A stretch of 56,776 bases of DNA from JAVBMJ01 sp031552535. Its GTDB lineage: Bacteria > Bacteroidota > Bacteroidia > Bacteroidales > Rikenellaceae. The notes below the pieces were generated by a model. The model saw only the letters and a list, made by a program, of their open reading frames with translations. It had not been told where the DNA came from and did no database searches. Shown here in pieces: positions 17,469 to 25,979 of this stretch. Made by a program: the position numbers and the translations under genes. Where the stretch lies: positions 1-56,776 of the forward strand of contig JAVBMJ010000013.1 of assembly GCA_031552535.1 (NCBI GenBank), written 5' to 3'. Positions within the stretch are counted from its first letter, which is position 1. Each line of letters begins with the position of its first letter.

Positions 17469-18647
17469 TTATTCCCTTGTCCAGGCGCTGCCGAATATAA
17501 GGTAATAGGTGAATCCCTGCGGGCCCATGGCGATGTCGGCACCCATTCGCAGGTTCAATTTGCGTGCGATAAGATAGCGGAATCCGGTGCCGTAGCCCCA
17601 GGCCCACGAAGCCTTGCCGAAATCGGAGTACTCGTCGAATGCCTTGCCCCCGCCACCGAACAGCATGGCGCTCCAACGCCGTGTGAAGTCCCAGCGCTCT
17701 TCGACCTCCAACAGCAATGTGCTCTTGCCCTGGTATCGTTCGGCCGGTACGCCGCGCATATCTATGTACGGTTTCAGGTAAAAGGGCATCTTACCTGCCA
17801 CCTGCTGCACCTCTAAGTGAACGCCGTTGGTAAGCGAGGGAACGATGGGTATGAACCAGAAGGCGCTACCCATGAACAGACCGAATTTGTAGTCGCTCCC
17901 CACCACCGGGTTGCTCCACCGTCCACGGATGTAGCTGCGGAGACCTTTGTTGGGTGTGAATGTATTGTCGCGCGAATCGTACTGGAACCGCAGGCCGAGT
18001 TGCGCGGTTTTGCTGTCGAGTTCCTTGCCGGTTATAGCGTCGGGCAGTACTCCGTCGTTATTTGTGAGCTTCACTTTGGTCATGGCGAAGATGTAGTCGG
18101 TGCCTATGGTGAAACGCGGATTGTGGAGATCTTTCTCGAAAGAGAAAAATACGGGATAGGTCCGGATATTGAACTCGAATTGAGTTTCGCCCAGCGTCCC
18201 GGAATCGTAGTAATAATCCATGTTCATGTCCATGTAGCCGGTAAACAACTTGACGTGGGCGTTCCATTTGGGGATCAGCATTATCCCTCCACCCCCGGCA
18301 CCCCAACTTTTATTGAGGGTGTAAAGTCCTCCGCCGGCATAGATATTCGGCATACGGGGATAGTACTTCCCGTCGACCACTTTGGGGTCGTTCGGATCTA
18401 TGAAAATAGCTGTCATCCCTATGCCGAATCCGCCGAGCGAAGGCTCGGTGATAATTATGGGCATCGGAATAAATCCTTTTTTAGTTATCACCCAGTCGCT
18501 GACGTCGAATGCATGGTCCAGCGAGTCGCGTAACGACACTTTGGGCTTATTCTTTTTCTCTTTGCCCGAAGGTTCGCCTGCTATTACGGGTCCGGTTCCT
18601 AAGGATAAAAGGCATAAAATCGACAGTAGTTTTACGGTATATCTCAT
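17469..18647 (-). CDS. Omp85 (BamA/TamA)-type outer-membrane barrel without POTRA domains
   Basis: The protein has 392 residues. A signal peptide (cleavage near PVIAGEPSG) is followed by a short Lys-rich linker and then a barrel homologous to the C-terminal half of BamA/TamA (surface antigen D15 domain). YDSRDNTFTPNKGLRSYIRG is the characteristic barrel-entry motif, and RGVPAERYQGKSTLLLEVEE matches the conserved late-strand region. No POTRA domain fits in the first 60 residues, so it is not a full BamA. Such short relatives are frequent in Bacteroidota; their cargo is unknown. It is 149 bp upstream of ffh on the same strand, but ffh has its own promoter. Confidence 0.85.
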   Translation of the reverse strand: MRYTVKLLSILCLLSLGTGPVIAGEPSGKEKKNKPKVSLRDSLDHAFDVSDWVITKKGFIPMPIIITEPSLGGFGIGMTAIFIDPNDPKVVDGKYYPRMPNIYAGGGLYTLNKSWGAGGGGIMLIPKWNAHVKLFTGYMDMNMDYYYDSGTLGETQFEFNIRTYPVFFSFEKDLHNPRFTIGTDYIFAMTKVKLTNNDGVLPDAITGKELDSKTAQLGLRFQYDSRDNTFTPNKGLRSYIRGRWSNPVVGSDYKFGLFMGSAFWFIPIVPSLTNGVHLEVQQVAGKMPFYLKPYIDMRGVPAERYQGKSTLLLEVEERWDFTRRWSAMLFGGGGKAFDEYSDFGKASWAWGYGTGFRYLIARKLNLRMGADIAMGPQGFTYYLIFGSAWTRE

Positions 18648-18793
18648 TGGTCGGTTATTTTGTGTGTTTAGGTTATGTGCTGCAAACTATTCATGGTTAA
18701 CATCATCTGTGCCAAATATCGCGATGTGTGGTATTTTATGATTAGCGGCACATTTTTTGGAATACTGCATAATATAATACAATAGATAAAATT

Positions 18794-19891
18794 ATGGGAA
18801 AATCTAAAATTTATCGCCTATTCACAGCCGTTGCGTTATATTTGGTGCTGCCGCTTGCCGGTGCCGGGTGTGTTTCTACAAAACAGGTTGCTTCGAAGCC
18901 CCAGTTGAGGATTATTCCGGAGCCTGTAAACATGGTTGTCGACCTGGAGCAGGAGCCGGCTGTGGTAGGGGTGGAGTATGCGGTTGAAATACCGGAAGGG
19001 TACACCCAATCGCGGGGACAGATCATTCTGCAGCCGGTGCTTACCGATGGGGTTAACTCCACGCCTCTTACGGCTGTTTACATCAATGGGACAAAGTTCG
19101 AACAGCGCGAACAGCGCGCAGGTCAGTCCGGGAAAGGAGCTGTTACAGACTATTCCCAGTCAATAAAAACCGTGGATGACGGTTCGGGTGAATTGGTCGG
19201 GGTGCTCGATGTGGTGCCGTTCGAAGATTGGATGGCCCTGGCGGATGTAGTCGTTAAAATGTCGTACAGGGAGCGCGACAGGACGACCTACCTATATGAC
19301 CGGTCGGTTGGCGGCGACATTGTTTTCCTGCTCCCGCCTGTAGATAATCCGGAACCGGAGGTAGTGGCGGAAGTAGTCGAACTGGGCAATGTCCGGGAGG
19401 ATGATCCCGTCGAAAAAATATTCGATTTCACCTACGCCATAGGCTCCTCGTCTCTCGATGCGGAGTATGATAATAATGGTATGCAGATTGCCGGGTTGAA
19501 TCGTCTTCTCAGTACCCTGCAGGCCGGAGATCTGCTACTTGACAACATCAAAATAACAGGGTATTCATCTCCGGATGGCCCATACGAAGCCAATCACAGG
19601 TTGGCCGGACTGCGTGCCGAAGCGGTGAAGAGTTACATCGTGAATAATTCCAATATAGATCCCTATATTATGGAAGTGGAAGTGGTTGACGAAGACTGGC
19701 GCGGACTCAACGAACTTATCATGTACTTCGACATCGAACACCAACAGAAAATACTCGACATAATCGAAGGTCACGCCACTCCACAGCAAAAAGAAGCTCA
19801 ACTCAAAGCAATGCCCGAGCAATATAAATTCATCAAAGACAACTATCTCCCCCGCCTGCGACGAACCACTTGCCGGATATATCTGAATTAA
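18794..19891 (+). CDS. DUF3868-type lipoprotein with OmpA-like C-terminal domain
   Basis: A 365-residue putative lipoprotein. The signal peptide ends at LAGAGC (Cys26), although the lipobox is imperfect at -3. The N-terminal half (QIILQPVLTDGVNSTPLTAV, then YINGTKFEQR) matches the DUF3868 pattern. The C-terminal part carries IGSSSLDAEYDNNGMQIAGL and ITGYSSPDGPYEANHRLAGL, an OmpA-like peptidoglycan-associated fold. DUF3868 genes are usually found in Mfa-type fimbrial clusters, but none is visible here. It is divergent from the barrel gene. The stop codon (19889-19891) runs directly into the end of a repeat element. The domain name is assigned by motif, so moderately sure. Confidence 0.7.
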   Translation: MGKSKIYRLFTAVALYLVLPLAGAGCVSTKQVASKPQLRIIPEPVNMVVDLEQEPAVVGVEYAVEIPEGYTQSRGQIILQPVLTDGVNSTPLTAVYINGTKFEQREQRAGQSGKGAVTDYSQSIKTVDDGSGELVGVLDVVPFEDWMALADVVVKMSYRERDRTTYLYDRSVGGDIVFLLPPVDNPEPEVVAEVVELGNVREDDPVEKIFDFTYAIGSSSLDAEYDNNGMQIAGLNRLLSTLQAGDLLLDNIKITGYSSPDGPYEANHRLAGLRAEAVKSYIVNNSNIDPYIMEVEVVDEDWRGLNELIMYFDIEHQQKILDIIEGHATPQQKEAQLKAMPEQYKFIKDNYLPRLRRTTCRIYLN

Positions 19892-20100
19892 GAACCTGTT
19901 TAAAAATAAGAAGCTGTTTTGAATTTATTAATCTCGTTCTTTCATCCTCTTTTCCGCGCCTTCCCGCGGTGTTATTCGTTAAACAGGGGCGGCTATTCGC
20001 CTCATCCCACCGCGAGAAATCATCGGCAAAACGATATAAAATAATCTCGTTAACAAATCCAAACAGCTTCTAACTTTGGTAATATTTTTAAACAGGTTCT
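19891..20100. repeat. Short two-ended repeat (about 47 bp) split by a 163-bp element
   Basis: The left end AGAACCTGTTTAAAAATA (19891-19908) and right end 20072-20100, finishing AAACAGGTTCT, together give 47 bp. They match the intact 45-bp copy at 38742-38786. Between them sits the 163-bp element 19909-20071, so this is a nested insertion. Confidence 0.75.
19909..20071 (+). mobile_element. Family A 163-bp MITE-like element, copy 1
   Basis: Begins AGAAGCTGTTT and ends AAACAGCTTCT, an 11-bp perfect terminal inverted repeat. The interior carries a smaller palindrome (CGCGGTG near 19958 against CACCGCG near 20010) and a repeated AATCTCGTT near each end. It is nearly identical, in inverted orientation, to 34625-34787. 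It has no coding capacity. Confidence 0.8.
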
Positions 20101-20104
20101 AATT

Positions 20105-20187
20105 CCACGGATATAAAATAAGCACAGCCTTCGACCGCTTTTTTTAAAAATTGGCAGTTGAAGGCTGTGCTTATTTTATATCCGTGG
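20105..20187. terminator. Large perfect hairpin between convergent genes
   Basis: Two perfect 28-base arms (20105-20132 and 20160-20187) enclose a 27-base loop that contains a T-run and an A-run. It starts 4 bp after the nested repeat and ends 1 bp from the thiD stop codon. It could end transcription from both sides, or be the remains of a palindromic element. Confidence 0.75.
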
Positions 20188-20188
20188 C

Positions 20189-20992
20189 TCAGGTCGATTT
20201 CCAGAGGTGGTTTACCGGGCCGTTCCCATGTCCCGTTTTATAGTCTGCACCGGATTGGATTGCGTTATGGACATACTCCTCGGCTTTTGCCACCGCTTCG
20301 GGGAGGGGATAGCCCAACGCCAGTTGCGAAGCTATTGCCGACGAAAGGGTACATCCGGTACCATGGGTGTTGGAGGTGTCTATACGCCCGAACGAATATG
20401 TATGGCGCCCGCCGGCAGCGTCCCACAGGTGGTCGGTCAACACAGGCCCTTGCAGGTGGCCGGCTTTGAGGAGCACAGCCCTGGCGCCGAGCTCTTTCAA
20501 CGCCGCCGCGGCGGCCGGAAAATGCTCTTCGCTGTCGATCCTCAACCCCGTGATATATCCCGTCTCGGGAATATTAGGGGTAATGACGGCGGCAAGGGGA
20601 AGCAGCAGCGCGATTATTGCCTTAGCCGCATCGGGCGGGATCAACTCGTCGCCCGAAGTGGCCACCATTACCGGGTCGAGCACTATATTACGTGTCCCGA
20701 AACATCTCAGTTCTTCCGCCACTGCTTCGACGATAGCCGCCGATGGCAGCATCCCGAGTTTTACGGCGTCGGCGCCTATGTCTTCGAGCACGGCCCGTAT
20801 CTGCCGGCGCACCATCTCCGGCGGTATGTTGTGTATGTCCGCCACACCTGTCGTGTTCTGGGCTGTGATGGCGGTTATTGCCGTAGTGGCGAAACATCCG
20901 TTGGCGCTTATGGTTTTTATGTCGGCCTGTATCCCCGCGCAGCCGCCGCTATCGGAACCCGCTATCGAAAGTACGATTTTATATCTCTTCAT
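20189..20992 (-). CDS. thiD: Hydroxymethylpyrimidine/phosphomethylpyrimidine kinase
   Basis: A 267-residue ribokinase-fold enzyme that phosphorylates HMP and HMP-phosphate to HMP-diphosphate in thiamine synthesis. The start at 20992 (MKRYKIVLSIAGSDSGG) is chosen over an in-frame upstream ATG at 21055 because it begins at the conserved N-terminus, while the longer version would overlap thiL. AGSDSGGCAGIQADIKT is the substrate-binding start, and DTSNTHGTGCTLSSAIAS holds the anion hole and catalytic Asp/Cys region. It follows thiL with a 13-bp gap and is the last gene of that operon. A large hairpin abuts the stop. Confidence 0.95.
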   Translation of the reverse strand: MKRYKIVLSIAGSDSGGCAGIQADIKTISANGCFATTAITAITAQNTTGVADIHNIPPEMVRRQIRAVLEDIGADAVKLGMLPSAAIVEAVAEELRCFGTRNIVLDPVMVATSGDELIPPDAAKAIIALLLPLAAVITPNIPETGYITGLRIDSEEHFPAAAAALKELGARAVLLKAGHLQGPVLTDHLWDAAGGRHTYSFGRIDTSNTHGTGCTLSSAIASQLALGYPLPEAVAKAEEYVHNAIQSGADYKTGHGNGPVNHLWKST

Positions 20993-21005
20993 CGTCGTAT
21001 TATCA

Positions 21006-21956
21006 TCAAAAATGCGTGAATCCATGCCAATGTGTGTCTTCCACTGGAGTGCCATCTCTGGTCCACATTATTTCGCCCGGGATATCCCGGGCAGGCGTTA
21101 TTTCGCCTATACGATATAGTGGTGTGCCGAAACGCCCGGAAAATTCCCTTGCCAGCAAATCGAAACATTCTGCCGCGACGGTCAGCAGCAATTGGTAGTC
21201 TTCACCTCCGGTAACAGCCCGTTTCAATCCTTCAGGCGCTGGAATCGCCGAAGTTTCTATGCGGGCCGAGACCCCGGAAAGACGTAACACATGCCCCAGG
21301 TCGGAGGCCAGGCCGTCCGACAGGTCGATCATTGCGTGAACTTCGCCTCGTGCCCCTAACCACTCACCCTGCCGCACCTGGGGCTCGGGCGAATGGTGCA
21401 ACCGTGCGAGATGTGTGCCGTAACGTTCCGCCAACACATCGGCCAATCCGGCGGCCGACTCCCCGAGCGGTCCTGTCACAGCGACGATATCGCCAACCAC
21501 GGCTCCACTCCGGCGTTTGATGTTGGCTGCCGGAGCACGGCCTATCGCCACGACATTGATGATAATTTTATCTCCCGACGAAGTGTCGCCGCCCACCAAC
21601 GGAACCCCATAGTATGCCGACAAGGTTTTATACCCTTGCATGAATCCGTCGATCCATTTGCCCCGGCAAGGCTCGGGAAGAGCCACCGACAGGAGCGAGC
21701 AAACCGGCGATGCACCCATTGCAGCGACATCGCTCAGATTCACTGCCAGCGCCTTATGGCCGAGCATGGCAGGGGGCACGGCCTTTCGCAGGAAGTGTAC
21801 GTCTTCGACCAGTATATCTGTCGTCACGACCAGCACGTCGCCTCCAGGCAAAGGTATAACGGCACAGTCGTCGCCGATACCTTCGATGCCACCGTCGGGA
21901 ATATCAGCGAAAAGCCCCTTTATCTTACCTATCAACTCAAACTCCCCGGCACCCAT
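21006..21956 (-). CDS. thiL: Thiamine-monophosphate kinase
   Basis: A 316-residue enzyme that phosphorylates thiamine monophosphate to the cofactor thiamine diphosphate with ATP. GIGDDCAVIPLPGG (from about residue 27) binds Mg-ATP; LGHKALAVNLSDVAAMGASP and LVGGDTSSGDKI are family signatures, and MIDLSDGLASDLGHVL is the C-terminal nucleotide site. It forms a two-gene operon with thiD. No TPP riboswitch is recognisable upstream: the 242 bp before the gene, up to aroQ, hold a 162-bp repeat element whose end lies only 13 bp from the start codon. Confidence 0.95.
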   Translation of the reverse strand: MGAGEFELIGKIKGLFADIPDGGIEGIGDDCAVIPLPGGDVLVVTTDILVEDVHFLRKAVPPAMLGHKALAVNLSDVAAMGASPVCSLLSVALPEPCRGKWIDGFMQGYKTLSAYYGVPLVGGDTSSGDKIIINVVAIGRAPAANIKRRSGAVVGDIVAVTGPLGESAAGLADVLAERYGTHLARLHHSPEPQVRQGEWLGARGEVHAMIDLSDGLASDLGHVLRLSGVSARIETSAIPAPEGLKRAVTGGEDYQLLLTVAAECFDLLAREFSGRFGTPLYRIGEITPARDIPGEIMWTRDGTPVEDTHWHGFTHF

Positions 21957-21968
21957 TGGATTTCTTTT

Positions 21969-22130
21969 AAGTGATTGATAATAATTAATAGCATATTTTT
22001 TCGAGGCGTTTGCGGAGCAGATTTTTCGGCGGCAAGCGCAGGTCTGCCGGTGGCAAATCGAGCATGGCCACTGGAAAAGATGCCCGAAAAAGGTCGAATA
22101 AAATATATTATTAATTGTTTGAAATTACTT
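21969..22130 (-). mobile_element. Family B 162-bp MITE-like element, intact copy
   Basis: Ends are AAGTGATTGATAATAATTAA on the left and, on the minus strand, AAGTAATTTCAAACAATTAA: imperfect inverted repeats of about 21 bp. The interior matches 10688-10758 plus 10922-11013 and shows the uninterrupted form of that copy. It lies in the divergent thiL/aroQ promoter region. Confidence 0.75.
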
Positions 22131-22165
22131 ATTGCAAAAGTAACCAAAAATCCGAAATAGTGATG

Positions 22166-22173
22166 TACTTTTG
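22166..22173 (+). promoter_or_regulatory. -7 box upstream of aroQ
   Basis: TACTTTTG matches TAnnTTTG, 25 bp before the aroQ start. No good -33 TTTG lies at the usual 19-21 bp distance, so confidence is limited. Confidence 0.45.
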
Positions 22174-22198
22174 TGGCGTGTTATAAACCGGAGTAGAT

Positions 22199-22618
22199 AT
22201 GAAGTTGCTGATTATCAATGGCCCGAATCTCAACCTCTTGGGGCGCCGCGAACCGGGGATTTATGGTAATACGAGTTTTGAGGATTACCTCGGGCATCTG
22301 CGCCGACTTTTCGCGGGGCATGAGATCGAATATTTCCAGAGCAACGTCGAGGGTGCGATCATCGACGCGTTGCATGCGGCCGATGGTCGCTACGACGGCG
22401 TGCTGCTCAATGCCGGGGGATATACCCACACTTCGGTGGCCATTGCCGATGCCGTGGGAGCCATTGCGGTGAAGGTGGTGGAGGTTCACATTTCATCGAT
22501 ACTGGCCCGCGAGGAGTTCCGCCACACGTCGCTGATAGCCCCACGTGCCGTGGGGTCGATCATGGGATTCGGTCTGGACTCCTACCGGCTCGGAGTGTTG
22601 AGCATATTGGGTGAATGA
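22199..22618 (+). CDS. aroQ: Type II 3-dehydroquinate dehydratase
   Basis: A 139-residue dodecamer-forming enzyme that converts 3-dehydroquinate to 3-dehydroshikimate in the shikimate pathway. INGPNLNLLGRREPGIYG contains the catalytic Tyr22; LNAGGYTHTSVAIADA binds substrate, and EVHISSILAREEFRHTS holds the catalytic His97. Length is exactly typical for type II. It is followed 33 bp later by pyk on the same strand, probably as one transcript; this aroQ-pyk pairing is plausible for Bacteroidota but not diagnostic. Confidence 0.96.
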   Translation: MKLLIINGPNLNLLGRREPGIYGNTSFEDYLGHLRRLFAGHEIEYFQSNVEGAIIDALHAADGRYDGVLLNAGGYTHTSVAIADAVGAIAVKVVEVHISSILAREEFRHTSLIAPRAVGSIMGFGLDSYRLGVLSILGE

Positions 22619-22651
22619 TTGTAATGAGAGATATTGTAAAGAGGTATAAAG

Positions 22652-24112
22652 ATGAATGTTGAGAAGAAGACAAAAATTGTAGCCACGATTTCCGATAAAC
22701 GGTGTGATGTGGAATTTATACGTTCGCTGTTCGAAGCCGGCATGAATGCCGCGAGGATCAACACGGCGCACGTAACGACCCAGAGCGCCGAGCGTATCAT
22801 AGAGAACGTGCGCGCGGTTTCCGACCGCATAGCGATAATTGTCGATACGAAAGGTCCCGAGATACGTGTCACTGGCATGGCCCCGGGATTCGAGAAAGGT
22901 ATTGCGGTTGCGGCGGGCGATACGGTGAATGTCATGGGCACGGGCGACAACATTCCGTCGTCGGACGAGGTAATCTATATGAACGATGCTTCGCTGTTCG
23001 ACGATGTGCCTGCAGGGATGTCTATTCTGATCGACGACGGCGAGTTGGAACTCGAAGTGAAGGATAAACGCGACGGAATGCTGGTCTGCGAGGTGAAGAA
23101 CGACGGGGTGATAAAACCGCGCAAGAGCGTCAACATACCGGGTGTACAGATCGACCTGCCGAGCGTGACCGGGCGCGACCGCGAGTTCATAGACTGGGCT
23201 ATCGACAATGACGTCGACTTCATAGCCCACTCGTTTGTGAGAAAGAAGGATGATGTGCTCGAAGTTAAGCGGATAATCAAGGCCCGCGGCAGTTCGATAA
23301 AGATAATCTCCAAGATAGAAAACCAGGAAGGGGTTGACAACATAGACGAAATATTGTCGGTGACTTACGGGGTGATGGTGGCGCGAGGCGACCTGGGGGT
23401 GGAGATAGCCGCCGAGAAGATACCCGTCACGCAGCGTTATATAGTTAAGAAGTGTATCGAGAGCAAGACTCCGGTGATCATTGCCACTCAGATGCTCCAT
23501 TCGATGATCTCCAGTCCCCGTCCCACGCGGGCCGAGGTGAGTGACATTGCCAATGCCATCTACCAGAGGGTCGATGCGATAATGCTCAGTGGCGAGACGG
23601 CCAACGGTGATTTCCCGGTGGAGGCCGTCAAGACCATGGCGCGTGTTGCGGCGGAGATAGAGCGCGACAACAATAACAATACGCCGCTGATCGACATGGA
23701 CATGGTGAGGATCAACAACGAGATCACCGCCCAGTTGGCGCGTTCGGCGGTCAGGGCGTGCATCAACCTGCCTGTAGAGGCGATAATCGTCGATACGCTA
23801 TCGGGTCGTACGGGTCGTTATCTGGCGGCATTCCGGGGGCAGAAGCCGGTGTATGCGATATGCTACCGCAAGAGTGTGATGCGTCAGCTGGCGCTTTCGT
23901 TCGGGGTATTTCCGTCGCACAGCGAGCCTGCCGAGAACCACAATAAGTTTCTGCTCAAGACGCTTTACGAACTCGAGCAGCGCAGCCATCTTTGCAAGGA
24001 GGATCTCATAGTGGTTCTGGGCGGAAGTTTCGGTGCGGCACAGGGGGCATCGTTCATGGAGATAGGCAATGTGCTGAATCTTCAGCATAAGGCTCTCAAT
24101 CTTAAATATTAA
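22652..24112 (+). CDS. pyk: Pyruvate kinase
   Basis: A 486-residue glycolytic enzyme that makes pyruvate and ATP from PEP and ADP. The N-terminal KTKIVATISDKRCDVEFIR starts the TIM barrel; VDTKGPEIR, IKIISKIENQEGVDN (with the catalytic Lys) and MVARGDLGVEIAAEKIP with TQMLHSMISSPRPTRAE are the active-site signatures. The B domain is about residues 70-165 and the C-terminal domain about 350-486. It is downstream of aroQ; its stop is followed by a long palindrome at 24131-24240 that should end transcription from both this gene and the converging FadL gene. Confidence 0.95.
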   Translation: MNVEKKTKIVATISDKRCDVEFIRSLFEAGMNAARINTAHVTTQSAERIIENVRAVSDRIAIIVDTKGPEIRVTGMAPGFEKGIAVAAGDTVNVMGTGDNIPSSDEVIYMNDASLFDDVPAGMSILIDDGELELEVKDKRDGMLVCEVKNDGVIKPRKSVNIPGVQIDLPSVTGRDREFIDWAIDNDVDFIAHSFVRKKDDVLEVKRIIKARGSSIKIISKIENQEGVDNIDEILSVTYGVMVARGDLGVEIAAEKIPVTQRYIVKKCIESKTPVIIATQMLHSMISSPRPTRAEVSDIANAIYQRVDAIMLSGETANGDFPVEAVKTMARVAAEIERDNNNNTPLIDMDMVRINNEITAQLARSAVRACINLPVEAIIVDTLSGRTGRYLAAFRGQKPVYAICYRKSVMRQLALSFGVFPSHSEPAENHNKFLLKTLYELEQRSHLCKEDLIVVLGGSFGAAQGASFMEIGNVLNLQHKALNLKY

Positions 24113-24130
24113 CGTGGCTATAACGCCTTT

Positions 24131-24240
24131 AACCATAAAGAAGGTGTCTCATAGTGAGGTGAGCCCCAAAAGTTGGACAACAACTTTTGGGGCTCACTTC
24201 ACTATGGGGCAGTTCACTATGAGACACCTCCTTTATGGTT
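24131..24240. repeat. Long palindrome with IS3-like ends, likely bidirectional terminator
   Basis: The centre is GTGAGCCCCAAAAGTTG (24159-24175) against CAACTTTTGGGGCTCAC (24181-24197). Outer arms contain AAGGTGTCTCATAGTGA and its complement, and extend to AACCATAAAG on the left and TTTATGGTT on the right. The CCCCAAAAGTTG core resembles the terminal repeats of IS3/IS150-group elements (inference), facing each other with no transposase between. It lies between convergent genes. Confidence 0.65.
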
Positions 24241-24286
24241 AAGTTACGCGGGGTGAGTCTGCCGTTCCGCGACATCGGCGGGGCCG

Positions 24287-25903
24287 TTAGAACCTGAACC
24301 CCATCGTAAGGCTTATATTGTGCCGGTTGCTTTTCGGGGTGATCCATCCGCTTTGCGCTACAGGTTCCTGCAGGGGAATGTCGTTATTGTTGGGACCGTC
24401 GTAATAAAACAGGTCGTAACCCGTGTAGTCGGTTTTGATAAAACTGTAGGCCAGGTCGAGCGAAAAATTGCCTGTGCGGTAGCCCAATCCGCCCGATAGG
24501 GTAAACATATCGGTCGCAGTGGGGTAGGAGAAGTGCAGGTCGCTGCCGTTAACGGGCGAAGAGTAGAACCCGCCGCCGGCACGCAACGCAAACTGCGGCA
24601 TAGGGCGGACTTCCAGGCCGACACGGAAAATGTCTGAAGCCTTGAAAAACTCTTTGGCATCCTCTTTTATCGCAGCGTTGTAATGCGAATCGTCGTCCCT
24701 CATCCTGATCCCGTTGTACCACGCCCGCTCGTAATCGGCCGAGAGTATGGCATAGGAACCGAACGTATACGAAGCTCCTGAGATAAACCGGGTGGGAGTG
24801 TTGAATCTGTATGTATATGTAAGATAGTTCGTACGCGATTGGCCGGGTAATTCACCTGAGATGTCGGTATACATCGAACCCCAATACTCGCGGTCGACGT
24901 TTACGAACGTGGGCGAATGCACGGCGGCACTCAACCTGAGCCCTTCTGTCGGGCGTACCACCACGCCGAATTTGAAGTTCACTCCGGTCCCGGCAACGGT
25001 CACAAACTGGTCGTAAAGCATATAGTTGAGCGGAGAGGTATTGTTGTTGTATGTTTCCTCGTATTCCTCGGTCATCTCGTAATATATGTCCTGGATACCT
25101 ATCGACGCCCCAAGGTAGACGATGTTGCTGAGGTTGAACCCGGCGGCGAACGAATATTCGCCAGCGCTGCCGCGGCTTTCGCTGTGCAGATATGGATTTA
25201 CCGTTGCCGCTCCCTCGATGACGGTCTTGTAGACCGGCTGTCCTTTGCTGTTGATTCCGGCAGGATCGATGAGGTATGTTTTGTATCCCAGCACAGCCCC
25301 CCACTGGTCGATTCCGATATTATAGTTGTTCCATGGCGAAGGATTGGCGTCGTTATTCATCGACGCAGGGTCGACGCCGCGCAACTGGTAGGCGAACATG
25401 TCGCCGATGGAATACGTCTCGCCCCTTATACCTATTGTCGAATTGTAGTTGAAATCAGCCAGTTTGTTGTAGCCGAATCCCAATGTTACACTTGTAAGGG
25501 CTCCCCGCCCAGATTCATAGACGTTGAATGCCCCGCCAAGGTTGCCAATCGAAAAGGTGGACTTATTCCCGCTCATATCCGAAGTATTGGAGTGATACGA
25601 GTTGGAGTACTTGTTCACGATAACCGAAGGCGTGAAACTTATCTCCGACGAGCGGTACATTCCCAGGCCCGCCGGGTTTATGACCATCGACGAGAGGTCG
25701 GCACCCAGCGACGAAAAAGCACCCCCCATAGCCGCCGTACGCGCCGTACCCAACGTATAGTTGTGTTGCGACAGCAGTGCCATGTCGGTTATCGTGAAGT
25801 CGGTAGCTGTGGCGACACGTCCGCCTATCGTATATTGTGCCGTTGACACAACCGGAAACGACAACCCGGCGACTGCGGCAAAAATTAATATGGTGTTTTT
25901 CAT
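24287..25903 (-). CDS. OmpP1/FadL-family outer-membrane transport protein
   Basis: A 538-residue beta-barrel with signal peptide (cleavage near VVSTAQYT). GTARTAAMGGAFSSLGADLS and SMVINPAGLGMYRSSEISFT are the FadL N-terminal hatch signature, and the C-terminus ends in NRHNISLTMGFRF, with a final Phe as in most barrels. The family carries hydrophobic compounds across the outer membrane; the substrate is not predictable. It lies 76 bp downstream of the Trp/Tyr/Gly-rich lipoprotein gene on the same strand. A near-match -7 box (TTAATTTG on the minus strand, about 25912-25919) leaves open a promoter of its own. Confidence 0.87.
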   Translation of the reverse strand: MKNTILIFAAVAGLSFPVVSTAQYTIGGRVATATDFTITDMALLSQHNYTLGTARTAAMGGAFSSLGADLSSMVINPAGLGMYRSSEISFTPSVIVNKYSNSYHSNTSDMSGNKSTFSIGNLGGAFNVYESGRGALTSVTLGFGYNKLADFNYNSTIGIRGETYSIGDMFAYQLRGVDPASMNNDANPSPWNNYNIGIDQWGAVLGYKTYLIDPAGINSKGQPVYKTVIEGAATVNPYLHSESRGSAGEYSFAAGFNLSNIVYLGASIGIQDIYYEMTEEYEETYNNNTSPLNYMLYDQFVTVAGTGVNFKFGVVVRPTEGLRLSAAVHSPTFVNVDREYWGSMYTDISGELPGQSRTNYLTYTYRFNTPTRFISGASYTFGSYAILSADYERAWYNGIRMRDDDSHYNAAIKEDAKEFFKASDIFRVGLEVRPMPQFALRAGGGFYSSPVNGSDLHFSYPTATDMFTLSGGLGYRTGNFSLDLAYSFIKTDYTGYDLFYYDGPNNNDIPLQEPVAQSGWITPKSNRHNISLTMGFRF

Positions 25904-25979
25904 ATATAGCGCAAATTAATATTTGTCTCCATTGGATGAGAAGCAATTGTATGCCACGCCGGTAGTGCTTTACGCAACT

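Noticed and set aside
21957..22198. Possible TPP riboswitch before thiL
   Set aside because: The space is filled by a 162-bp repeat, and no conserved thi-box sequence was seen.
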